A DNA stretch of 64,000 nucleotides, from NCBI GenBank assembly GCA_036365145.1, contig JAEOAD010000024.1, positions 16,196,501-16,260,500 on the forward strand. Direction: 5' to 3'. The position numbers and the translations under genes are program-made. The stretch is from Orientallactaga sibirica (Eukaryota; Chordata; Mammalia; Rodentia; Dipodidae). The notes beneath the pieces are model-generated. The model worked only from the letters and a program-made list of their open reading frames with translations, ran no database searches and was not told the origin of the DNA. Below are positions 1-10,445 of the stretch, in pieces; the stretch's first letter is position 1, and every line of letters begins with the position of its first letter.

Positions 1-125
1 TGTGCATGTGTGTAGTAGGTGTGATGTAGTATGGTGGGGGGGGGGTGATATGTATGTGTAGAGTGTACACATGCAAATGCAGATGCAGTGTCATGTGCTC
101 TAGGGAAGGCCAGAGGAGAACATTG
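1..125 (-). repeat. GT-rich tract and possible B4-type SINE end
   Basis: The window opens in GT-rich sequence with a G run near 37-46, followed by words (GGCCAGAGGAGAAC) that begin B4-type composite SINEs read from the minus strand. Only the edge is visible, so the assignment is weak. Confidence 0.4.
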
Positions 126-1930
126 AACATCCCCCTCCATTACTCATCTGTTTGTCCCCTTGAGATGAGTCTCTTTACTTTTGGCCGAGCCCCTGAAATT
201 TGATTCTGCAATGCTGTGGTCTCTGCTCCCCACAGGACTAGGCTACAGCTATGAGTGGCCACATCCATCTATTCACTTAGGTTCTGGAGAATCTAACTCA
301 GCAGACTTGGGCTTCCTCTGGCCCTTGTTTTTCACTGCTGAGCCACATCTCTGGCCCAGCACTTTTGTAACAGAAGTTGCCTCCTGAATATTTTATTATA
401 TGTCTGGAAATTTTCACCTAGTAATACTTGGCTTTTATAAGTGGAGAAAAGCAAAAAATTAATACTGGAAGCCCCATAAATGAAAAGAGTGAAGACTTCC
501 ACAAAACTCAAGAATTGACTTAGATTCCAATGTGGCAGAAAATGTGCCACACCAGAAAAGTGGAAATATATCATAGAACCACCACAAACCACATTACGTA
601 CAAGCAAAACAAAACTGCTAAAAGACCAAGCATCCTCTGAAAAACGGAAATGGTCTTCACAGTCTTTCTTTCAGCAGAGTTGGGGACAATTGACCTCTGG
701 AGTGTTTACGTTTGCTAATTTGAGAGCTTGTCACACTGGGAAGTGTCAGGCATAGCCAGCATTAATTAAAGCCAGTCTCCTAAAAAAACACTTCTCCTGA
801 TTTGGGCTTCAGAAAGGCATTCCTTTCCTTGAATGGATGGATTATTTGCTAAATGACGTGAACAGATGCCTTTACAACACCAGTTCCACTTTATTGAGAA
901 CGCCATCCTAAACTTCCCCTGCTTTCTTTAGGTTTCCTTGAACTGCGTGCTGACCCTTGCCTTGGGTCCCAAAGCCGGTGGCTACAGACATTCCTCAGCC
1001 AAGCGAAGAGCCGCCCTTGATGGAAGTTCACCCTGTTGACTGATCAAGCATAACACCCTTCTCTGGGATGTTGTTTCTGCATTCCACTCTCTCCTTCAGG
1101 TCAAGGAACCATCTCAAATGCTCCTCCCATGGCTTTTCTCACTCTTAGCGTATGATGTAAAGAACTATGCAACGTCCAGCAGAAGGTGCTTCAGTATGTA
1201 ACAAGAAGTAGTAAGTCATTGGAGTGATTTGAGGAACACGGAAGGAATCTATCAAGCGGCTTAATACACTGAAAATTACCTTTCCTGAATCTCCCTTTTC
1301 CTAGACTGCAAGACCTCCCTTCAACTACAGTTTCCCACACAAATAGATTACACTGATGAACACGTATATAGGTCAATAAATACCACCTTAAAAAACATAA
1401 AAACAGATTTCCTCCATTCCATCCCTTTTAGCACAAAAACACAACACATAATCTGGGGGTTCCATGCACCAGCCTACATGCTGGCACAAACATTTCTCAC
1501 TGTCCAATCGGGCCGTCTTCAAAAAGGCAACCTTAATTTATTTGACCAGATTTGTGTCATTGTTCCTCTTAGAAAAAGGAGCCAGAAAAAGAATACTATT
1601 TTTATTCCAAAAAATGTCTCCCCTCCCTTAAGCCAGGCCAGTGATTGACAAAAATGCTAAGCACTCATCTATAAGGATTAAAACATTGCTATCCAACAAG
1701 GTAATCGGTTACCCTGCCAACAGAGTGACAATGATTGCTTAAGGTAATTAATAAGTCTTTGCCACCAATTAATACACCATCAGAGAGTAGGGTACACGGG
1801 AAAGAACAGCAGTGTGGGAGATGGGAAGAATCCAAAAAGGTTAGGCCACAGGGTGGGAATGGGTAGGGTGTCATCACATGGGAGAGGCATTGACATCTCA
1901 GAGGCAGGCGCTAGGAAAGAACATGAGTTA
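126..1930. other. Unassigned sequence, no gene seen
   Basis: About 1.8 kb without a recognisable repeat or coding exon. Open frames are short (60-90 codons) with no domain-like composition. It may hold old degraded repeats. Confidence 0.5.
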
Positions 1931-1946
1931 AAAATAATGAAAGCCA

Positions 1947-2180
1947 GCTGGAGAGATGGCTTAGCGGTTAAGGAGCATGCCTGTGAAGCCTAAGGACCCC
2001 AGTTCAATTCTCCATGTCCCACGTAAGCCAGAATGCACATGGTGGTACATGTGTCCGGAGTTTGTTTACAATGGCTAGAGGCCCTGAAATGCCCATTCTC
2101 ACTCTTTCTCTATTTCTCCCTCTTCTTCTCTCTGTCTCAAATATATAAATAAATATATAAAATAAAATTTTTTTTTAAAA
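1947..2180 (+). mobile_element. tRNA-derived SINE (B2-superfamily/DIP-like)
   Basis: Starts with the tRNA-like head (GCTGGAGAGATGGCTTAGCG, pol III A box), then a B-box-like GTTCAATTCTCC, CT-rich 3' part and A-rich tail. It is flanked by a 16-bp target-site duplication with one mismatch (1931-1946 and 2181-2196), which marks retroposition by L1 machinery. Confidence 0.9.
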
Positions 2181-2196
2181 AAAATGATGAAAGCCA

Positions 2197-2658
2197 TGAG
2201 TGACATAGTGGGGCCAAGGCCTATAGCATTCTTCAAACCCTTGCCCAAGAATAATCTGATTTTGAACACAGCTGACCTTATGTTCTGGTTCTCAAGCCTA
2301 CTGTCCTGTTTTCATGTTCCAGGAACATTAACTTCTGATAGAAACTGCATACCCCAGAGCCTTGGAAATGCCATTTTGAAGAAAATAAAGTGGCACTAAG
2401 GTTGCTTATACTCACTGGTTCCAACCGGCTTCTAATCATCCCTCTGAACATTTCTTGGGTGAGCTTTAAACACGCCCCTCCCTTTGTCTTCTAGACTTTG
2501 AATGTAGCCTTCAGTTACTGTACTCCAATGTCATCCTGTCCTTCATCTTCTAATAAGAACGTCCTACCTTCACCATCTTTTCTTCTCTGTGTTAACTAAC
2601 AACTTTCCAATAATCCATGGACAATTTTCTCTTTCCTGCATTACCTGTAAGAGTTAAG
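2197..2658. other. Unassigned sequence
   Basis: No recognisable repeat, RNA or coding signal. Pyrimidine-rich in the second half. Confidence 0.4.
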
Positions 2659-2670
2659 CAGGTAGTTTTT

Positions 2671-2915
2671 TTGTTGTCTTATTTTTTTTATTTTAGAGAC
2701 AGACAGAAGGGGAGGGAGAGAGAGAGAATTGGTGGGGTCCAGGGCCTCAGCCACTCCAATCGAACTCCAGATTCTTGCACCATCTAGTGGGCATGTATGA
2801 CCTTGTGCTTGCCTCACCTTTGTGCGTCTGGTTAACGTGGGATCTGGAGAGTCAAACCTGGGTCTTTAGGCTTTGCAAGCAAGTTACCTTAACTGCTAGG
2901 CCATCTCTCCAGCCC
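2671..2915 (-). mobile_element. tRNA-derived SINE, long subfamily 2
   Basis: Minus-strand copy ending in the tRNA-like head (GCCATCTCTCCAGCCC at the right). Its middle is longer than in the common form and contains CCACTAGATGGTGC on the minus strand. Target-site duplication CAGGTAGTTTTT (2659-2670) versus CAGGTGGTTTTT (2916-2927). Confidence 0.88.
2777..2790 (-). promoter_or_regulatory. Candidate CTCF core motif inside SINE
   Basis: Minus-strand 14-mer CCACTAGATGGTGC differs from the known CTCF core form CCACTAGATGGCGC only by one C-to-T change at the CpG. Similarity to the motif is read by eye. Binding is not shown by sequence. Confidence 0.5.
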
Positions 2916-2927
2916 CAGGTGGTTTTT

Positions 2928-3324
2928 CTAACAAAAAAAAAAAATATTCTTTTGCAACTCTGAGGATCAAATGTGGGGCTTTGTGCATGCTGAACTTCGT
3001 TCCCAGTCCAAAATAATATATTCGTCTCAATTGCTGACATAATGACTATTCTTATCTCATCTGATAATGAGATGATTCCTAAAAAGAAAAAAGAAGAAAA
3101 GAAAGAAAATTGATGGAAATATTGGAGCATTCCTGGGAAAAAGACAGAGATTATCTTCTCAGTACTGCAGATCGCACACCAGTGGGGGAAATCAGGACTG
3201 GAATGCTAATCCTGAGGGGAAATTAGATGCCATTGTCACAGAGTAAATGCATCCTGAAGATAAAAAGAAGGATGATTGGAGAGATGAAGAATTTTCCCAG
3301 AGTACTAAAGTGAAACTCTTGCAA
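2928..3324. other. Unassigned sequence
   Basis: Contains an A run and purine-rich sequence near 3080-3110. No gene seen. Confidence 0.4.
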
Positions 3325-3607
3325 AAGTTGCTATGGAGATGCGCCTGGGGCGATACTCCGTGAATAAAGTGCTCCCTGCTCAGGCTGGAGGACCTGAGTT
3401 TGATCCTTGAACTCTGTGGAAAAATCCAGAAGCAACGGGAAGCTTCTGGAACACCAGGCAAGATGGAAAACAGAGACGGGTGAATTTCCTTGATGCTCAC
3501 AGCAGCACAACAAAGCAAGAGCGAGAATCCTGCCTCAAATGAAGTAGACAGGCAAGGACCGACCCAAAAGTTGTCCTTTGACCTCTGCATGTGCGCGCGC
3601 ATAGACA

Positions 3608-3644
<37 letters not shown>
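3325..3644 (+). mobile_element. B4-type composite SINE with CA tail
   Basis: Words typical of rodent B4 elements in order: tRNA-like head with GACCTGAGTTTGATCC, a diverged middle, GCCTCAAATGAAGTAGACAG, AGGACCGACCC, then GTCCTTTGACCTCTGCATG and a CA repeat (3610-3644). Old and diverged. Confidence 0.75.
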
Positions 3645-3646
<2 letters not shown>

Positions 3647-3744
3647 TAAAACTCATTATGTTAAAGTTGCTGTTGGGGAATTTTCTTGGGCAAAGATCTC
3701 AGAAAATATTCCCAAGCATGGATTCCTGTAAAGATAGTAAAAAT

Positions 3745-3766
3745 AATAACTAACTAACTAACTAAC

Positions 3767-3801
<35 letters not shown>

Positions 3802-3803
3802 AA
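3745..3803 (+). repeat. TAAC/TAAA tetranucleotide microsatellite
   Basis: Several TAAC units switch to a longer TAAA run. It directly precedes the next B4-type SINE. Confidence 0.95.
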
Positions 3804-3804
3804 A

Positions 3805-4022
3805 TAGTTCCAAGGACTGAAGATAGCTCAGTCAGTAAAGTGCTTGACTTATAAGGATTCTTGTAAGGTTCCACCCCCAGAAGGCTTATAAAAGCTAGGT
3901 ATCGTGTCTCATGTTTATAATCTCAGTGCTTAGGGGAAGGTGAAAACAGCTGGATCCCTGATGCTCACAGGTCAGCCAGTTGAGCCTGCTTTGTGAATTC
4001 TAGGTTAGGAAGAAACAGTGTT

Positions 4023-4099
<77 letters not shown>

Positions 4100-4316
4100 A
4101 AGAGAGAGAGAAAGAAAGAGAGAAAGAAAGAGAGAGAAAGGAGGGAGGGAGGGAGGGAGGGAGGGAAGGAAGGAAGGAAGGAAGGAAGGAAGGAAGGAAG
4201 GAAGGAAGGAAGGAAGGGAAGGAAAGAAGGAAAGAAGGAAGAAAGAGAAACAAGATGGATGATGTTCAAGAACAACCCCAATATTGTCCTCTGGCTTCCT
4301 CACATGTGCACCGTGA
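3805..4316 (+). mobile_element. B4-type composite SINE expanded by a purine tract
   Basis: Head resembles GATAGCTCAGTCAGTAAAG, the middle has TAATCTCAGTGCTTAGG, and the 3' words TGTCCTCTGGCTTCCTCACA follow a very long purine repeat (4020-4245). The CA-rich tail appears to resume at 4650-4715 beyond an LTR, so the LTR probably landed in the tail. Confidence 0.65.
4023..4245 (+). repeat. Long polypurine GAAA/GA/GGAA tract
   Basis: About 220 bp with almost no pyrimidine on the plus strand: GAAA units, then GA, mixed GAAA/GA, GGGA and GGAA blocks. Mirror-like symmetry would allow triplex DNA. The repetitive Lys/Glu frames here are artefacts. Confidence 0.97.
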
Positions 4317-4649
4317 TGAGTAACCTCTGGTTGTCAACTTGATAGGATTTAGAATCGCCGTGGATATAAATCTCTGATCGATTGTGTCTGTGAGGTATTT
4401 TCTAGATTAGATTCATCGAGGTGGAAGGACCCACCTAAATGTGGGTGTCACCGTCCCATGCATCGGGCGCCTAGACTGTATAAAATGAAGAAAGCTAGCT
4501 GAGCCTTCGGCAGCCATCACTGTTTCCTCAGTGTGGAATGAGTGACCAGCTCGGCTTCAAGCCTCTGCCTTCCCCACCACAATGGATTATAATCTGGAAC
4601 TGATTTTTTTCTCAGGTATTTTGTGCCAGCAATGAGATGATACTGGCAC
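4317..4649 (+). mobile_element. ERVL-MaLR-type solo LTR
   Basis: Opens with TGAGTAACCTCTGGTTGTCA and contains ATTAGATTCATCGAGGTGG, GGACCCACCTAAATGTGGG and a 3' GGTATTTTGTGCCAGCAATG. These are words shared by rodent MaLR LTRs. No internal region follows, so it is a solo LTR. Confidence 0.75.
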
Positions 4650-4684
4650 ATGCACATATGCTTGCTCAACCACACCCACATGAA

Positions 4685-4685
4685 G

Positions 4686-4738
<53 letters not shown>
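4685..4738 (+). repeat. CA then GA microsatellite
   Basis: A CA run (about 4685-4713) passes directly into GA (to 4738), probably the tail of the B4-type element interrupted by the LTR at its left. Confidence 0.95.
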
Positions 4739-4739
4739 T

Positions 4740-5780
4740 TTCCAGGAAAACCTGCTGTGCGACAGTCATTTGTGCCTCCTTTTGCTATTTAGATATCAAT
4801 TAATTCACATACCTGAAAGGAAGTTGAGAGCTTTAAATGAAATGCCACCGAATCACCTCCATTTCTTTCTGCTAAGCTTCTTTTAAGAACTGTCAGTATT
4901 ATATATTCCAGAGGTTATTGTCTGTGCTATGAGGCAAAGTTCCAACACACATACACATACACGCTCTGTCGCCAGCCTGGGGACAAGATAAATAAATGTG
5001 CTTTTAACTTTCTCTGCAGCATTAGTTCTGCCCTGGGGTCTGTTCCTACTGATTCTGGGACATTTGCAAACCTTTGTCTAAAAAGCTGAGATTATTGTTT
5101 CCACGTATACTATTACATTGATGAGGACAAAATATAATTTGCAATATGTCATTTTGCTCCCTCTCTAACACATTCTTGAATTAAACCATCACAGTTCTCA
5201 TCGATCAGCATTGCCCGAGCTGCGTATGTATGGTTAAAACTATCCATTACTACACTAATGGACACTGAAACCATGGTATAGACTCATTGGAACAAAAGAA
5301 GCTTCCCTGCCTCCTTGTGTGAATCTCACCTCCGTAATAACCCTCTGTGCACCAAATTGATTAGATTTCTTGTAAAGGAATAGCTGCCTTGGCAAATCTG
5401 AAATAATAGATGCTTGACATGTGACACTAATAGTAGCCAATAAAACTGCTCCAGGAAAATTTTCCCAAATGCTTTGTAAATTGATTATCTATAATACCCT
5501 ATGATAAATTGACCCATAATGTCATCTGATGGCTATTTATTTAGGCAGAAATTCAGCCCAGGGAATTGGAGAAACAAAATCCCAGAGCTGCAATGATGAT
5601 GGTAATATGGGTCACATCTTTCCCGAATGGCAGCCAGTCGTGTGGTTTAGAAAGCTTTGCCTGTGGGTCTTAGAACAAGACTTTTACTGACGCTAGTTTA
5701 CATACAAGATAAACCGTTTCAGAATAGCAGCACAACGAGCTTTCTAGCAGCATCTCACACTGCAAGTATCTGCCCTACCA
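4740..5780. other. Repeat-poor segment
   Basis: About 1 kb without a recognised element. AT-rich with several TAATTA-like words. No open frame longer than 61 codons. A possible conserved non-coding segment, which only alignment could show. Confidence 0.4.
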
Positions 5781-5783
5781 GAA

Positions 5784-5936
5784 AAAAAAAGTGAAAGAAA
5801 AGGTAAAAGAAAGAAGGGAGGAAGGAAGGGAGGGAGAGGAGGTAAAATGAGATAAGAGGAAGGAGGGAAGGAAGAAGAGAGAGAAGGGAGGAAGGAGACA
5901 GAAGAGAAAATAAAAAGAACAGAGAAAAAAGAAACA
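5784..5936 (+). repeat. GA-rich low-complexity tract
   Basis: Imperfect GAAA, GGAA and GGGA mixture on the plus strand. The opposite-strand Leu/Ser-rich frames are low-complexity artefacts. Confidence 0.9.
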
Positions 5937-6465
5937 AATTTCTAATTTCCCGGTCATTAGTAGAATTAACTGAATAGCAGAGTCAAAATAAATGATTGTC
6001 AAGTTCTCTGTTTTGGACAACTTGTTACTTTATTATCACCAAGACCAGTACATTCTTTCTTCTCATTGTCTCGTCCACACATCCTCAACCCTCCCCCCTA
6101 CCCCTGCCCCAAAGGAGTGGAATTTTCAATACTGCAGCTCCCCGTCACATGGACTGTGAACTTCAGCCTTCCGCTCTACCCTCACGTGAGTCTTCCCTAA
6201 GTTCTGCTTCCGGTGCCATGTCCTTACCCACAATGCTTGAAAGAGCCTCCATTGTCAAGACCTGCGATTTTGCAGCTGTTTCTCCTCTGTGTCATCTGTG
6301 CGCACCATGGGACCTGGAGTCGGGCTGCGACACTCTTAACGATTGCACACTCTGTGGCCCATGTCCATCGGACAGAAATGGGTCTTCTCTTCAATGCAGT
6401 CTGTTTTGTTTAACTCCAGTGGGACCAAGAACCTATTGTTACCTTTCCACAATATCCGTGTGTAT
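5937..6465. other. Unassigned sequence with a spurious open frame
   Basis: A 189-codon plus frame runs 5996-6565. It shows no domain or periodic composition, its 3' part reads through an old B1, and it lacks convincing splice context. I do not call it a gene. Confidence 0.4.
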
Positions 6466-6610
6466 TTATTTTATTTTTTTGAGGCAAACATCTAGTATAC
6501 AATCCAATCCAGGCTTGAACTTGTCACAAGCTGGACTTGAACTTGTAGTAGTTCTTCTGGGTTAGCCTTCCAACTATAGGGAAGACAGGCATCTGCTACT
6601 ATGCCTGGTT
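6466..6610 (-). mobile_element. Old B1-type SINE
   Basis: Minus-strand B1 words remain: TTTTTTTGAGGCAAACATCT at the left and a GGCATCTGCTACTATGCCTG end at the right. Strongly diverged compared with the younger B1 copies here. Confidence 0.6.
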
Positions 6611-6619
6611 AGTGCTCAT

Positions 6620-7320
6620 GTTTATATTCTCATATATGTATCAGCCAACCTTCAAATTATTTCTGGTAAAGACAGGAGGTCAGGAGCCCCATGGGTAGAA
6701 CTTGGGAAGATAAAAATCAGGATAATACACAAAATTGTATAGTGTCTTCTGTCAGTGAGTTTGCGACACGAAGCATCTCAGTGAGGGAGGAAGTTCAAAA
6801 TCCACCCCACAAGGAAAATACACTGACTAGTGAGGTTATTTGCTATGCTATTACTTCCTTTGTCTCTTTTTTGTTATTGTTATTTATTTTTATTAATATT
6901 TATCCTTCGTCTTGCAGAACTATCTCTTCATGCTCTCGCTTTAATTTTTATATTTCTTGGTTGAGGTAAATGACTGTTCTGTATGGTCCTCCACTCCTAT
7001 TGTGTACACAGTAGTCTTTTCCCTAAGCACAACCCGTATGCCTTCCCTCCTAGTCCTCTGTCCTTCCTCTCTCTTCCCCATACCCTCCTGTTTACTTCCC
7101 ATTTAGTTGTTTATTTGCCCATGTGTGTGAGGCACACCAGGATCACTTGCTGCTGCAAACTTCCTTATCTACTACCCTCATCCATTGTTTTCTCAGTTGA
7201 TCTAATACTAATCCTTATCTCTACTACACAGCATACTCTGTACCAATGCTAATTAATATTTCAATAAGCACCACACATGCAGTTGTAAGAGGGAAGTTTA
7301 TGCCAACAAATGCACATGCT
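6620..7320. other. Unassigned AT- and pyrimidine-rich sequence
   Basis: No gene. The pyrimidine-rich part near 7000-7100 could be a decayed minus-strand retroelement 3' end, but no diagnostic words were found. Confidence 0.35.
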
Positions 7321-7333
7321 AAAAACTCAATAG

Positions 7334-7495
7334 AAGCCGGGTGTGGTGGTGCACACCTTTAATCCCAGCACTTGGGAAGCAGAGATAGGAGGATCGCCGT
7401 GAGTTCGAGGCCATCCTGAGACTCCATAGTGAATTCCAGGTCAGCCTGGGCTAGAGGGAGACCCTACCTCGAAAAACAAAACAAAAAAAAAAAAA

Positions 7496-7554
<59 letters not shown>

Positions 7555-7555
7555 G
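7334..7555 (+). mobile_element. B1-type SINE with AAAG-expanded tail
   Basis: Begins GCCGGGTGTGGTGGTGCACA and has TTTAATCCCAGCACTTGG plus the GAATTCCAGGTCAGCCTGGG word of this genome's B1. The tail grew into an AAAG microsatellite (7497-7553). Flanking duplication about AAAACTCAATAGA versus AAAATTCAGTAGA. Confidence 0.92.
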
Positions 7556-7569
7556 AAAAAATTCAGTAG

Positions 7570-7905
7570 ACACTGTGAATACTCAAAACCCATCAAAGGG
7601 GCTGTCAAGAGCTCAACACTAAAGGAGACTTCTGACATGTCCTCCGAGGCTCAGGAAGCATTAGGAAAGAAGGCACAGAAAGAATATAAGAGCCACAGAG
7701 TGAGAAGATATATCATGAAGCACTGTCCTCCCCACAGGACTGATGCATTCATAATTCCCCAGTGACAACCAACACCCTGACTGAAGAAGGCCTTCAAGAG
7801 AACAGGGGCAGGAGAGGAGAGAAGAGAGGATAACCTGATGGGAACACAACCAGTTTGCAGTATGCTCAGATATTAAAGTTCCCACTATAAATATTTTTAA
7901 AAATT
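7570..7905 (+). mobile_element. L1 3'-UTR-like fragment
   Basis: GCACAGAAAGAATATAAGAG, GCACTGTCCTCC and GGGGCAGGAGAGG match in order the 3' ends in the 47-50 kb cluster, where the phrase is GCAGAAAGATTGTAAGAGCC. Older and more diverged. Confidence 0.5.
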
Positions 7906-7909
7906 CAGA

Positions 7910-8252
7910 GGCAGAGGAGATGGCTCACCACATAAGAGCTCTTGCCACTCAAGTATGAGAGCCTGAGAGGGCCTGATTGACCTTGAGCTCTATTCCCTCA
8001 CATCCACAGAAGCACCTGGACATGGCCATGACACCAGTAGCCCCAGTTCTGCAGGAGTGAAAGTTGAGACTAGATGGAGCTGGAGTTGGAGCTGGCTGGT
8101 ACAAACTGTTCCATGAGAGGTTCTGGCTCAATGAAAGAAGCAAGTGAGGGAGGAAGAGAGACACCCAACAATCTCCTCTGGCCTCCACACATGAACACAT
8201 GGGAAACATGCATCTGCACCCAGGTGCATAAAAAACACACACATACACAGTA
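7910..8252 (+). mobile_element. B4-type composite SINE
   Basis: Head AGGAGATGGCTCACCACATA, middle GACATGGCCATGACACC, and 3' end CCTCTGGCCTCCACACATG with an ACACAC tail: the order of a plus-strand B4-type element. Old. Confidence 0.65.
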
Positions 8253-8339
8253 ATGGGAAAACACCAATAAATGCATAATGATGCACCCTAGGTCCTTGGG
8301 AAAACAAGAGCAAACAAAACCCAACATCAGTACATGAAA

Positions 8340-9395
8340 ATCAATAATTAAGACCAGGGCAGAATTTTTTTATATGGTAGCAAAACAAAAACAAATGCAA
8401 GGAGTCAATGAAATAAAGAAGTGGTCCTTTGATAAAGAAGACTGACAAGCCCTTAGCCAAATGAGCCAAGACAAAGAGAGTAAGGACCCAAATTAATATA
8501 ATTAGGGAATAAAAGATACAACGGATACTAACGAAATTCAGAAGCATATTTTCCAACAGATTGGGAAATTTAAAAGAAATGGATGTACTTCTAGATGCAT
8601 ACAATCTCCCCCAAATTAAACCAAGATAAGGGAAATAATTTAAATAGATCCATAAGAAGATATGAGATGGAATCAGTCAAAAAACATCCCTCCACTAAAA
8701 AATTGTCCAGGCTCAGAGGGATTCACCAATTGATTCTCCTACACTATTAAAGAAGATATAATACTAATGCTTCTCAAAGTATCTCAGAAAACATAAGGAG
8801 GACTATGAGAGGAAGGAGTTACCAAACTCAGTTTTCCAAAGCCAATGCTGACTTGATCCAAAAACTAGGGAAAGGTACAACAAACAAAATTATAGACCAA
8901 TCTCCCTGATGAACATACATGCAAAAGTTCTTAATAAAATATTACAAACTGAATTCAAGAACACATCCAAAAAACCATGCACCATGATCATACTAGACAT
9001 ACCAAGATGGTTCAACATAAGTCAATGAATGAATATAACATAGCACATAAATGCACTGAAGAACAGAAATCAGGTGATCATCTTAAGAGGTACAGAAAGC
9101 TTTCAAGAAAATCCACGTCCCTTCAAGTTAAAAGCCATGATGACAACAGGACTAGAAGGCATACATAATAAAGGCTTTAAATAATAAACCCATCATGAAT
9201 ATTATACTAACTGGGAACAAGATAAAAGCATTTCCACTAAAAACAGGAGGTCCACTTTTTCCACGCTTGTTCTGTATTGTGCTGGAAGTCTTGGCTAATG
9301 AGACAAGAGAAGGAAATTAAAGAATGCACACAGAAAAGAAAGTATTCTTATTTTCAGAGGATGTATATGTACATGTAAGAGATCCTACATGTAGG
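8340..9395 (+). pseudogene. L1 ORF2 fragment, decayed
   Basis: Colinear with the reverse-transcriptase half of L1 ORF2. It runs from the segment before RT (CCTTTGATAAAGAAGACTGA) through the 'agaccaatctccctgatgaa' region and the GTTCAACATAAG motif to GTGCTGGAAGTCTTGGCTAA and a decayed catalytic-site region (TTTTCAGAGGATG). Frameshifts and stops break every frame. Both L1 ends are missing. Confidence 0.88.
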
Positions 9396-9397
9396 GG

Positions 9398-9608
9398 TTT
9401 TGAAGCTTGGCGAGATATGCTTCACAAGCCCAGCCTTTAGGTGAGCCCAGAGCTTTTGTCTCATCTCTAAGCTGCAACCTTGTGAGAGACTCTGAAGACT
9501 CTGAGGACCCAGTGAAACCACTCCAGGTCTCCTAACCCAAAGAAGAATGTGAGATAAATATTATTATGCTACTAAACTTTTGGGGTTATTTAATCACACA
9601 GAAACAAA
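9398..9608 (+). mobile_element. MaLR/MLT1-like LTR 3' part
   Basis: Ends with ACTTTTGGGGTTATTTAATC and a CACAGAAACAAACAACC stretch, close to the conserved end of MLT1/MST LTRs. An AATGTGAGATAAATATTATT polyadenylation region precedes it. The 5' part is truncated against the L1 fragment. Confidence 0.6.
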
Positions 9609-9612
9609 CAAC

Positions 9613-9790
9613 CATGGGCTGGGGAGGTACTACAAGAATGCTTGCCTACCGTGCAAAGAGCCCTGGGTTCAATCCCCAGCACTGCATAAACCAAGAATAG
9701 TGACACACGCCCGTAATCCCAGCACTTAGAGGCAAGCGGGTCAGAATTGTAAGGTCATCTTCAGCTACACTACTTGAGACCTTATCTCAA
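9613..9790 (+). mobile_element. ID-B1 composite SINE
   Basis: A tRNA-Ala/ID-like head (GCTTGCCTACCGTGCAAAG, CCTGGGTTCAATCCCCAGCA) is joined to a B1-like part (CGTAATCCCAGCACTTAGAG, GACCTTATCTCAATTG). The tail expanded into the purine tract that follows. Confidence 0.8.
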
Positions 9791-9963
9791 TTGAAAGAGA
9801 GAGCGAGAGAGAAGTTAGGAAGGGAGAGAGGGAAGGGGGAAAGATGGAAGGGAGGAAGGAAGAAAGGAAGGAAGGGAGGGGGGAGGGAGGGAGGAAGGAA
9901 GGAAGGAAGGAAGGAAGGAAGGAAGGAAGGAAGGAAGGAAGGAAGGAAGGAAGGAAGGAAGGA
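9791..9963 (+). repeat. Polypurine GGAA tract
   Basis: GA-rich lead followed by about 17 GGAA units (9893-9962) on the plus strand, grown from the A-rich tail of the adjoining SINE. Confidence 0.96.
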
Positions 9964-10237
9964 TTATGTCTTGTCCCTCTTAATTATCTGTAGCACTCCC
10001 ACCACAGCAGAAACCCAGAAAGGTAAAACTAGGCCAATAAAAATACCAACATTCCGTAAATGCTAATTAGCAGACTGATTTGACTTGACTGAGCCAGTTT
10101 TCCCAGTTGTTGCACAATACATATCACTTTCCCTACATGAATGCATCATACATATAGTTTATACTACCCTTTCGTGTCAAAACCAGTGTTTTGACTTTTG
10201 CCTATTTCTCCTGATGTTTGCATTTCTTATTTCATTC

Positions 10238-10432
10238 GTTTTGTTTTGTTTTGTTTTTTTACGAGAGAGAGAGAGAGAGAGAATGGCATGCCAGGGCCTC
10301 CAGCCACTGCAAATAAACTCCAGATGCATGTGCTGCCTGTGCAACTGGCTTACGTGGGTTGAGGGAAATTGAACCTGGGGTCCTTAGGCTTTGCAGGCAA
10401 GTGTCTTAACCACTAATTCATCCCTCCAGCCC
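10238..10432 (-). mobile_element. tRNA-derived SINE
   Basis: Minus-strand copy with GA-rich 3' region at the left and the tRNA head at the right. Perfect 13-bp target-site duplication TCTTATTTCATTC at 10225-10237 and 10433-10445. Confidence 0.93.
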
Positions 10433-10445
10433 TCTTATTTCATTC

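Noticed and set aside
3192..3656. 154-codon minus-strand open frame
   Set aside because: Starts in the CA repeat (Val/Cys run) and crosses a B4-type SINE antisense.
3965..4323. Several 80-112-codon Lys/Glu- or Leu/Ser/Phe-rich frames
   Set aside because: Pure products of the polypurine microsatellite in both strands.
5996..6565. 189-codon plus-strand open frame
   Set aside because: Reads into an old B1, has no recognisable domain, and has no promoter or splice support.
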